The position numbers and the translations under genes are program-made. A DNA stretch of 16,792 bases from Gamarada debralockiae (lineage: Eukaryota > Ascomycota > Leotiomycetes > Helotiales > Hyphodiscaceae), in assembly GCA_002803225.1 (NCBI GenBank), contig NXFV01001938.1:1-16792 (forward strand), given 5' to 3'. The notes beneath the pieces were generated by a model. The model did not search any database and was not told the DNA's origin. It was given only the letters and a program-made list of their open reading frames with translations. Position 1 is the stretch's first letter. Each line of letters starts with the position of its first letter. Of the stretch, positions 1-7,922 are shown piece after piece.

Positions 1-1315
1 CTAAGATAAAAAGTAAGGGGTATTAATTCTTCTTTATTAAAGTATTTAACTAATAATAGTTAATATAAAAGTATAAACTTCTATTCTTTTTCTTAATAAA
101 TAGAACTAGTAATAAATAAGAGGAATCTAATAGTTTAATAAATCCTTTCTTTAAATTCTCTACTAAGTATTCTCTTATTTTCTTTAGCTCTTAAGTACTT
201 ATTTTATAAAAGTAGGCTATCTTTATTAATAGTTCTAGTCTATTAAAGTATAGCTTATAGTTAAATAGTTAGGATTAAGGAAAAGTATTTATAGCTTTCT
301 TTAAGAAGATATTAGCTAGGTTATATAACTATACTAGTAAAGAGAACTATAGCTTTTTAAGTTCTCTAGTATTTAAGAATATAGTATTACTAAAGGTATT
401 TAGCTTATTCTTATTAAGGGTATATATAATGTCCTTAGCTAGGATATAATACCTAAATACTTATATCTTCTTTAGTTATTAAAGTAATATAGTTAGTTAA
501 GCTTTTAAGTATAGCTTTTATCTTTACTTCTTAAGTACTTAATTAATTTTATTAATTATTATTAATTTAATATAATAGTTCGTTTCCTTAATACTTATTT
601 AGAATATAGTAGCCTTAATAAGATAAATAGAGTTATTATTTTAAGTATTTGTCTTTATAGTATTAAGGTCTAGTTCTTCTTTTCTTAATTAGTACTTAAC
701 CTTTTATATTTAGAAGTCCTTTACTAGTAGTAAAGATAGATTCTTCTTTTCTTTTAAATATCTATTATTTATCTTTTTTAAGACTTTAGTTAGAGTATTA
801 AAGAGTTAGTCTTACTAATTTATATTCTATTAGTCTACTTTATAGTTTTCTAGCTAGTAGAGATAATTTTATTAATAGTCTAGTAAGATATTATATATTA
901 CTAGCTACTTCCTTCTTAAGATTAGATTATAGAAGTTAAGTTTAGTAGTAAGGAGATATTATTAGAGTTAGGTATATTTATTAAGGTTTAAATTAGTCTT
1001 TAGTATTTCTTAGATAGCCTTATTAGATTATTTATTAAAGTCTTATAAGGGAATTAGTCTTTTTAAATTATATACTAGTAATTATAATACCTTTATTAAT
1101 AGATAAATATAATTTTAGTTAATTAAAGTATATATATTTGCTTTAGAGTCTACTAAGGCTTTAAAAGGAGTATCTTTACTATTCTAGTATAATTTATATT
1201 TAACTAAGAACTAGTTTTTACTAATTAGTTAGAATAGGTTAATTAGTTTTTAGTGGGTATTTTGCTTTAAAAGGGCTACCTTTATATCTAAAGCTAGGCT
1301 TTTCTTAATTTATTA
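1..1315 (-). pseudogene. Degraded pol of the Gypsy element: retropepsin and start of reverse transcriptase
   Basis: The minus-strand frame with codon starts at 1150, 1147 and so on reads ALVDS-K-AN near 1159-1137. This is the retropepsin active site A-L-V-D-S-G-A, with Gly changed to Lys by G-to-A changes. About 70 codons later, near 905, comes an I-L-x-R-K-x-L motif typical of the retropepsin C-terminus (consensus ILG-x-x-WL). In the same frame, 349 codons after the catalytic Asp, the start of reverse transcriptase appears (103 down to about 1): LFIKKKNRSL, then a degraded VDYRxLN, then KN-x-YPL. Many in-frame TAA/TAG codons interrupt it. The remaining RT, RNase H and integrase are outside the window. 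It cannot encode a functional protein. Confidence 0.85.
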
Positions 1316-2160
1316 TTATTATTAGATAAGAGGTCTTTATTTAATAAGTTTAAATTATTATCTTTTAACTTCTCTTAGTTAAATTTTAAGTAGTTTTCTT
1401 TTATAGATATAACTTAGTTTAAATTTAAGTAATTCTTCCTTTAATACTTAGTTTTACTATAGTAGTAGTAAGTAAGCTTCTTAGGCTTATTTGTCCTCCT
1501 CTTAGTTTCCTAATAGTTAGGCTTCTTTAGTTAAGAGAATAATATATAATTTATAGGATTTAAAGGTTAATTAGCTAGTATTATATCTTTACTTTTATTT
1601 AATATCTATTTAAGATAAGAGTATTTTATTTAAGGGGCTAGCCGCTAGTAAATAGTTTTATTTTAATAATTTTTCTTAAGTTATTAGTTTTTAATTAAGA
1701 GTAGCTAGTTCTTTTATTTTATATATTATTTAGTTAACTCCTTTAGTTTATTAAATTTTTTATCTCTTAAACTTTTTAAAAGTTTAATACTTATCTTATC
1801 TATTAAATTATTATATTAGTTAAGTAGTAATTTATTTAACTTAGTTATAAGATAAGTAAAATTTACTTAAAATATTAAGAATAGTTTATTTTTTTATTTT
1901 AGTCTATAGTACTCTTCTTTAGCTTTTACTATTTTATTTCTTTACTTTTACTATAGGCTTATTAAAGGATTTTAAAGATTTACTTAATAGATAAGATTTA
2001 GTTGACTAATTTTAGTAATAGCTAGTCCTAAATAAAGTCCTTAGTATCTTTAGTAATTAGTTAAGTAATATAGGCGATTTTTAGAGTCTTACTATTAAAT
2101 TCTAAGGAGTTTTATATTAATTTGTTATATATATTAAATATTTAGTTATTAATCTTATAG
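1315..2160 (-). pseudogene. Degraded gag of the Gypsy element with CCHC zinc knuckle
   Basis: The minus-strand frame with codon starts divisible by three (1470, 1680, 1800 and so on) has long stop-poor runs. For example, 1800-1741 has no stop, and 1860-1801 reads F-T-Y-L-I-T-K-L-N-K-L, resembling the Gag helical region. At 1470-1429 the spacing Y-x2-Y-x4-Y-x4-Y is exactly that of a retroviral-type zinc knuckle CX2CX4HX4C. Each Cys is changed to Tyr (TGC to TAC, TGT to TAT) and the His to Tyr (CAT to TAT), all transitions expected from RIP. Pol follows in a different frame, as in elements that express Pol by frameshifting, although an indel cannot be excluded. The upstream end of gag is not resolved. 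Confidence 0.75.
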
Positions 2161-2757
2161 TTGTCTTTCTTAATAAAAGGTAGTAGATCTTAGATTTAAA
2201 TAATATACTAGTAGGAATAAAGATACTTAGTTTAAATTATTTAGATTAATAGGATAATAGACCTCTAATATTAGTTACCTCTAGGTTTCTTAAGTATAAC
2301 TTAGTATTCTTATAGATTTATTTACTTATTCTTTTATTTTATAATATCTTATTAAGTAAGCTTTTCTTTCTCTTAAAGTCTTTTAATAATTATTTTAAGT
2401 TTATTAATTCTCTTAGTTAAGTAATTAATATATATATAGAACTTTTAACTATACTTAGTCTATTCGTTAGTATATTCTTATAAATAATTAATTAAGTGAC
2501 TATAAGTAAGGATTCTCTTTTATTAAAGGGTAGTTTTTAGTAATTTCTCTCTTATCTTCTACTTAAAGTCAATTAAATACTAGTTAATATTATCTTTTAA
2601 GATAATAATAAGATAATCTTTTTAGTATTAAGGGTTATTAATATTAAAGACTAGCTCCTTTATTTTGTCTTAGTAAGATACTTTGTCCTTTATTCTATAA
2701 TAGGCGAGTCGAGCTAGATCTACTATAAAAGTAGCTATACTTAGTCTTATATTATCT

Positions 2758-2817
2758 ATAGATAACTTAATAGGAGTTTTAGCTATTATAGATAGCTTAA
2801 TAAAGGTTTTAGTTATA
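2758..2817. repeat. 30-bp tandem duplication
   Basis: Two adjacent 30-base units (2758-2787 and 2788-2817) share the pattern ATAGATA-R-CTTAATA-R-R-R-GTTTTAG-YTAT. They differ mainly by A/G and C/T transitions, so they probably diverged by RIP after duplication. They sit between the recognisable gag and the untranslated part of the Gypsy-like region. Confidence 0.8.
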
Positions 2818-2829
2818 AAGGCTAAGAGA

Positions 2830-3516
2830 GTTCTTCTTATTTAAAATTAGCAAACTAAAACTAATTCTTTTACTTCTTTTAAGTTAGTAGAGTAAGACTA
2901 ACTATTAAGTCTTCTTTGTTTTAAATTAGTAGACTAAGGCCAATTCTTCCTATTATAGGGGAGGCTAGTTCTTTTACTCTTATTAGTATTATAGAGGGGC
3001 GAAATATAAGTATAAGCGCTTCCCGATTGCGCTATATATTATATATACTCTTAGTAAGGGATAAAACTAAAACGAAAACTAATAATATAAAACGAAGGTC
3101 ATAGTACTTAAATACACTATAGAATATATACAAAAAACGAGATGTATAATTATAATATTATCTAAGTACTACTCTAGCTACGAAGGCCATTTATCCCCCG
3201 CTAATATGTAACGAAACTAGCTAAGCGAGGTTCTTACAATTGTAAGACCTACTAAAAACCTGAAAGGCAAGGCAACAACAACTTTCCAGACACATTTCCC
3301 TGCCACAGTATCAAGGATTTTGTCTCCTATTAAATAAGGGAGAACTAGTTCTTTCTCTCTCGTTAGTATCAAGGTAATGTTATCTATTCTAGTTAAGGGC
3401 CGGACTTTAAGGTTAACTAGGTTATAGAGGACATAAGCTCTTCTTTATTTTAAATTAGTAAAGAGGGACTAATCTTTTTCCTTCTTTTAAGTTAGTAGAG
3501 GGGGACTAACTATCGG
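2830..3516. repeat. Dispersed direct repeats in the 5' untranslated part of the retroelement region
   Basis: An 80-bp block at 2830-2909 recurs at 3437-3516; both contain TTAAGTTAGTAGAG followed by a GACTAACTAT core. A half-copy of it lies at 2909-2950. A second motif at about 2948-2993 (TCCTATTA, then CTAGTTCTTT, then TTAGTAT) recurs at about 3329-3372. The copies differ mostly by transitions. Between them, roughly 3100-3330, the DNA regains CpA, TpG and CpG and looks much less mutated than the flanks. There is no open frame of interest. It may be the 5' leader of the Gypsy element or a patchwork of insertions. Confidence 0.65.
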
Positions 3517-3688
3517 TAATTAGTAAAACTAGGCTCTACTAGCTAGTCTCTTTAAATCTTTATAATTCAAGAAGATTATTAAATATCAGGCATAGTATTC
3601 TATTGTTGTGCCCTAAGGATAATATCGGGCCTTTGCCGGATTAGTATTCTATTATCTCTATAGGCTAAGTCGAGTGAGCTTAGTATTA

Positions 3689-3895
3689 TATAACGGCGGG
3701 ATCGATATAAAGGTCTAAAGTATAGAGTTTAAAGATCACGGTTTATTAAAAATACTAAGCTAAAGAAAGAAGGGAAGGAAAGGAAGAGAGTAAGCCTTGA
3801 CTTTTATAATACTAGGGTCGACCTCTGCACGGCCGTCCACTGGTTCTAGCCGCAAATACATCATGTGATGGTGCCAGCCATCACACTCCGTCACA
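3689..3895 (-). repeat. LTR-like unit related to the solo LTRs at 10506 and 10857
   Basis: It starts TATAACGG, which is TGTGACGG after RIP, and ends CCGTCACA, giving LTR-type TG..CA ends. Its first 90 or so bases match both downstream solo LTRs closely: ACGGCGGGATCGAT, then AAAGGTCT, then AAAGATCACGGT, then AATACTAAGCTA. The other half is largely unrelated except for short CGGCC and CTAGC patches and the terminal CCGTCACA. The flanking 5-mers (TATTA and ACAAC) do not match, so it is not a clean solo LTR. Its position upstream of the minus-strand gag makes it a candidate 5' LTR for that element. No convincing primer-binding site was identified. Confidence 0.65.
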
Positions 3896-4047
3896 ACAAC
3901 ATATCTTTATAAATAAAAGGCTCTTAGCAAAGTGGCTACTATAATATTTACTTCTTTAATAATTGCAATCATAGGAAGGACACTCTGCTTAGAAAATTTC
4001 TTGTTCGCACTATGCGCTAATGGATCTTGTTCTAAAGTACTGGAAAA
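3896..4047. other. Short unique spacer holding the ancestral 3' end of the SH3 gene
   Basis: This is about 150 bases of non-repetitive DNA between the LTR-like unit and the Tc1/mariner element. If the transposon and one TA copy are removed, the last exon of the minus-strand SH3 gene continues here for 12 more codons. It is rich in aromatic and basic residues (IFQYFRTRS) and reaches a TAG at 4012-4010. This suggests that 4010-4047 encoded the original cytoplasmic or lumenal tail after the membrane anchor. Confidence 0.5.
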
Positions 4048-4049
4048 TA
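4048..4049. repeat. TA target-site duplication, left
   Basis: This is the TA immediately outside the left terminal inverted repeat. It is matched by TA at 5387-5388 on the right side. TA duplication is the hallmark of Tc1/mariner-superfamily insertion. Confidence 0.8.
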
Positions 4050-4082
4050 AAAGTCGGGGCCATATACGGCCAACTTAAGCGA
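4050..4082 (+). repeat. Left terminal inverted repeat of the Tc1/mariner element
   Basis: It starts AAAGTCGGGGCC and ends CTTAAGCGA. It pairs with 5351-5386 after reverse complementing, with a small gap and mostly transition mismatches. Confidence 0.85.
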
Positions 4083-4383
4083 GGCGCGTCAACGCGTCGA
4101 ATTTCAAGACCCCTTTTCTAATTTACCTACCAAATCAACTACAAACTCTTTTACTTTACAATTCAAAATAGATAATACTATTATCATTAGCTCCCCTCCA
4201 CAGAAGGATCATAGCGAATGGCCTACTCCTATATAGAAAGTTATATATAGTTTGTAGCATAATAGAAATTTGTAATAAGAGATCATGTCAAAGACCTCCC
4301 TCCCTTAATAAACGATTCAATGTATACTACGACAAGAAACGAGTAAATGCAATCGTAAAAAGAAAGTCCCGAAGCTATATATA

Positions 4384-5268
4384 ATGACTATCAAAGAGAT
4401 TCGCTACTGTATTCGTTATATCTTAAAAGATTAGACTACGCGTCAATTGTCCTTTAAGTAGGTCAGAGCATAGCTAGGTATTCAAGTCTCTACGCGAACT
4501 ATTTATCGAGAATTGCGCCGCGCAGGCTACTGATACTATATCATATGCCCAAGACCCTTCATATCGCGCAAACAAGCTAAGAAACAATTAGGGTTCGCGT
4601 TCGAACATAAGTAGTAAGGAACATCAGATTAGGCAGTATATAGAACTAATAGCAGGCTTAGAGGTAATTAGAAAAGGGTTATATAGTTAGATAAGGCTAT
4701 ATTTAAGGTTAGGAAGTATAGAAGAATTTAGATTATACGACGTACAGACGAAAAACGCTATACGAATTATATTCGATTAGTATATTAGTCAAGGAGGTTT
4801 TCAGTTATGATTTAGGAGGCTATAGACTAGGACTATAAGTCGGAATTAGTCTCTATAGAGAAGCTCCGTAATTGTAAGCGAATTTACTCTAAGGCCTACC
4901 TTTAGCAAGTTCTCGAACCTGTTGTTTTCCCACTATTAAATTAGCTAAGGCTAGAGTATATCTTTATAGAAGATGGGTTAAAGGTGTATTATAGGAAGGC
5001 TCGATTGCCTAGGCTTTAGTATAGTATTCGTGTGTTTACCTAGCCTCCTTCTTCGCTAGATCTAAACCTAATAGAGAAAGTATAGCGCTGGATAAAGGAA
5101 GAACTAAAGAAATTGCCTTATATGCCAAAAAATAGGGAGGACATGTATAGGGAGCCATAGAAGCTATGGGACTAGGTTGATCCACGTGACTTTCAGTACT
5201 ATAAAGAGCAATTGACTTGCAAAAATAAAGATGTAATTGAAGTAGGAGGATTAGCTACTATTAACTAA
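4384..5268 (+). pseudogene. Tc1/mariner-type DDE transposase, about 294 codons, about 20 nonsense mutations
   Basis: From the ATG at 4384 to the TAA at 5266-5268 the reading frame is never shifted. It is interrupted by about 20 internal stops, nearly all TAG (one TAA, one TGA). They fall where Trp, Gln or Arg would be expected, as RIP causes. The N-terminal third resembles a helix-turn-helix region (TRTIYRELRRAGY near codons 45-58). The acidic catalytic positions survive: Asp at codon 103 (within a mutated W-S-D-E-A motif, now stop-L-D-K-A), Asp at codon 197 (F-I-E-D-G), and Glu at codon 231 (LDLN-x-IE), 34 codons after the second Asp. The expected product is a nuclear transposase of the DDE_3 kind; this copy is dead. 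Confidence 0.92.
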
Positions 5269-5350
5269 TATATTCTTCGATTTAGAGTCAAAATAATTAA
5301 AATTGGAATTGTAGTGAATTGTAGAAGTTAGAGGGTCAATTTCATGGTTT

Positions 5351-5386
5351 TCGCTTACGTGGGCCGTGTGTGGTGGCCCCGACTGT
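5351..5386 (-). repeat. Right terminal inverted repeat of the Tc1/mariner element
   Basis: On the minus strand it begins ACAGTCGGGGCCACC and runs to GTAAGCGA. It is followed on the plus strand by the TA duplication at 5387-5388. It carries the stop codon now used by the SH3 gene (5357-5355, minus strand). Confidence 0.88.
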
Positions 5387-7362
5387 TACTTAACAGGAAA
5401 TTCGTAAAGGTAATGGTAGCAGCAACACTTAACACTAAGAAAAACCAGACCGCTATAAGCTTCGCGACAAAAATAACCTCAGCTAAGATCCATTCTTTCC
5501 AGTTCTCGGCGGCTACTACCGGCTCGTTCGTAGCAATACCATTATCTGGTACCGGTGGGAGAGGATCTGGCGGTAACCTCCCGTCTTGCCGTACCTGTTC
5601 ATACGCTTGGTTCCTCGACCTTCTATCTGTGGTTACATAATTTGCTAATGAGAGTTAGCTCTAGTAGCTGTCAATGAAACAGTTCAGCAGCTAACCTGGG
5701 AAGAAACCATATTCTTCTCGGCACTTACCGATCCACCATCCATTCTCGTCCCTTTGGGCAACTTCAATCGTGTCTCCACGCTTGAAGCTGAGATCTGTCT
5801 GGTATTCGCCTTCAAAGTCGTACAATGCTGTGACAAAGGCTGGAGTGGGTGATCTGTTGTTGCGATTTCTCGGATCCCTAGGCACGAGTGGTGCTGGTGC
5901 TGGAGGTGCGACACGCGAGTGTGCTAAGGCATTCATCTGATCTAGCGATGAAGGATGGAGAATATAGATAGGGCCTTGGATGGGACCTGTGAAGACAGAG
6001 ACCGGATGGTAACAATAATTGTTCAGGTCTGCTGCTGCTTTTGCATCGAGAATTTCCTGGTTTTGATTCATGCCACTCTTTTTGGACTGGCGACTTCTGA
6101 CAGAACCCTCTCGGCGTCTATCGTTAATAGGGAGCCCACGAAAATATGGCGGCGGGTCTTTCCAGTCATCCATTTCCTGTTCTAGATAAGCTATCATCCT
6201 TCAACGTGGATAGTAGACCACAATCAGGCAGTGTATGGGACGAAAGACTTACGAGACCGAGTGTGTCTGGCAAATAATCATTTTTGTTGTCATGAAGATC
6301 TAAATCTCCAGTCGCCGAGGAACGGGAAGGCAATGGAGGATAATGTCGACTTGCAGAAGCCCTATCACCTCCACGAAGTTGCTGATCTGCGACCGGAGCT
6401 ACGTTGGGTAGTCTTGTAGGATCGATCTTGCGTTGACGTTTCCTGCGTATCCGCTTCATATGTGTACTGATGGAGCTGTAGGTTCCACCATCCTCAACGT
6501 CTGGTGGATCGTTGGGCTACGAGGAATGAGCAATTGTTCGGACAAAGCCTCTGGTAACGAACCTGATCGACGATAGTATTCCCAATCAATAGTGACAGAT
6601 TCAGAGATGGCAAATGGAGAAGTTCTGGGACAGACAGGATCTGTAAACAGAAGTCCTTCCAACTCGTATCAAGTCGCCTTGAGAGAGCCGCTGTCCATGT
6701 CTTGGCATTTTCAGCTTCCACTATGTGGAACTTGCACAGTTCAAGATGCTGGCTACAGGCAGTGATTATCTCGGCCATAGCATCTCGCTCCTCCTCCCTA
6801 ATGCCGCCTGGGTAGTAGTCTGCCATCTGAAGGATCTTTGCAGTGAAGGGAGTGGCCAGGAGATAATCCATTCCGCTCTGAACGGGAAGAACGAGTTGCG
6901 CCTCTGGGATGGCGCGTATGCGAAGCAAGACATTCTGGAGTTCTGCTACATTGGCTTTGCAGGAGAATAGGATAGCGCCAGTAGAGCCCCCACTTCTTTC
7001 TGCGATGACTTCTGCTTTAACTTGATCTGAACTCTGATTTTCATCCTGCCCCGCTACCTTCGGATCTTCTGAGACATCATTAGTGGCCAAATTTGAATTC
7101 TGGTTCTCGATTTGGCCTGAAGCTTCTGGATTTTCTGGCTCCTCATCAGTTGTCCAAGCTAACTCGTCGGCTTGGTATACTGAACGGCCACTCTCTGCAG
7201 CGGCTAATGAAGTTTGCAGCAGCGAAGGCTGATTAGAACTATCCTCTGCTTTGGATCCCAGCGCGATTGAGTCTACCGACTCGCTCTTAGCTGGATCTTC
7301 TGGTACACTACAGCAGGATCAGTTCTCAAGTTCAGAAGTAAGAAGGTAGCATACTTTGTCAT
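5355..7362 (-). CDS. SH3-domain protein with C-terminal membrane anchor, 5 exons, 3' end altered by transposon
   Basis: The proposed exons on the minus strand are 7362-7355, 7307-6563, 6516-6253, 6176-5696 and 5644-5355, which join in frame to 595 residues. All introns are GT..AG (47, 46, 76 and 51 bp). The last splice is the strongest: it completes the SH3 signature FFPANYV across the junction. Layout: acidic, Ser/Gln-rich region (1-100); helical region of unknown family (about 110-250) with a CKANVAELQNVLLRIRAIPEA stretch broken here for brevity; basic KRIRRKRQRK patch (about 270), possibly a nuclear signal or a membrane or acidic-partner site; proline-rich stretch; SH3 domain (about 453-503, ALYDFEGE and WW present); PPDPLPPVP linker (about 524-532); hydrophobic segment (about 552-584) suggesting a tail anchor. 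The final 9-10 residues come from the transposon. The 8-bp first exon and the 6562-6517 intron are the least certain parts. I do not recognise a named family; an adaptor at a membrane is an inference. Confidence 0.72.
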
Positions 7363-7922
7363 TGTAATAGGTCGAGAAATGCACACTCAGGGTCGAGACT
7401 TATCTTGATATCATTTTGTGATAAAGATGAGATAGAGTGAGTATTTGGGTTAGGCTGAGGAGGGTGGTTGCTTCGCGAAAATAAAGGGAAACTGGGAGTC
7501 AAAGACAGATTGTGAATGGCAGGAACCATGGCTTGGTGGAGGCTGAGTCGCTCAGCCCGGGACGCCTTATTCCCATTCCGGGACACAAAGCCCTCCACCA
7601 GGCATTCTATTGAAAAGGCGTTTGCCGCGTTTCATTTTCGCACATCAGCTGAACCTCGCGGAACAATCGATTGGAGAACGTCTCAACTTGCGCATCAGCT
7701 GAAATTGGACGGTGTCAGCTTCTGGGGTTACGATTGATGGCGTGGTGAGACTGGCGGCTACAAGTAGTAGTTGGGCTCTCTTTGGGGCCAGAAGGCCAGC
7801 ATCATAAAACTGCCCTCCCTGCTCCTAACGTTCCATTCAAAGGGTGATCTTGAAGAATGTCTGGAGAACAACACAGACTGTTCCTTCCCCGACAAAGTTA
7901 GGTGTCAACACTTCTTCAAATT
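7363..7922. promoter_or_regulatory. Divergent intergenic region between the SH3 and patatin genes
   Basis: These 560 bases lie between the two proposed start codons and must hold the promoters and 5' leaders of both genes. Visible structure includes the palindrome GCTGAGTCGCTCAGC at 7543-7557. It sits inside a longer inverted repeat (TGGTGGAGG at 7534-7542 with CCTCCACCA at 7593-7601). A 12-base direct repeat (CATCAGCTGAA with flanking matches) occurs at about 7641-7653 and 7691-7703, 50 bases apart. A 73-codon open frame at 7516-7737 has no coding character. No clear TATA box was assigned. Confidence 0.5.

Larger units (their letters stand above)
1..2700 (-). mobile_element. RIP-degraded Ty3/Gypsy LTR retrotransposon, internal region (partial)
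   Basis: This is an extremely TA-rich stretch in which CpA is absent from the plus strand up to about position 2569 and TpG is rare. Read on the minus strand, two degraded frames are recognisable in the order Gag (zinc knuckle), then protease and reverse transcriptase, which is the Ty3/Gypsy order. Stops are almost all TAA/TAG at places where Gln or Trp would be expected, as RIP produces. The integrase and the distal LTR would lie beyond position 1. The right-hand limit of the internal region is uncertain; I place it near the 30-bp tandem repeat at 2758. The superfamily assignment rests on motif order and spacing, not on a database match. Confidence 0.85.
4050..5386 (+). mobile_element. Tc1/mariner-superfamily DNA transposon, complete but RIP-inactivated
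   Basis: The 1337-bp element is bounded by imperfect terminal inverted repeats at 4050-4082 and 5351-5386. Read inward, both begin A(A/C)AGTCGGGGCCA and continue through ACGGCC to TAAGCGA. A TA duplication flanks both sides. The right repeat is nearly free of RIP changes, whereas the left has CACACA-type sequence turned into TATA and is 2-3 bases shorter. The single internal gene runs left to right. Size, repeats, target site and acidic triad fit Tc1/mariner. The element lies inside the 3' end of the SH3 gene and must therefore be a younger arrival than that gene. Confidence 0.92.

Noticed and set aside
1..3000. CRISPR array or bacterial origin in the AT-rich repeats
   Set aside because: Repeats are irregular and decayed by transitions; introns and gene families are fungal.
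5344..5640. Plus-strand 98-codon open frame
   Set aside because: It begins inside the transposon's right inverted repeat and lies antisense to the last SH3 exon, whose reading is supported by the FPANYV splice and membrane segment.
6456..6662. Minus-strand alternative frame (68 codons) overlapping SH3 exons 2 and 3
   Set aside because: It looks partly coding-like, but no splice joins it in frame to the downstream exon starting at 6516; the chosen frames join in phase at 6563/6516. Some doubt remains.
7516..7737. Plus-strand 73-codon frame starting with ATG upstream of the patatin gene
   Set aside because: It has no recognisable domain and consists of palindromic and repeated promoter sequence; more likely leader or promoter DNA.
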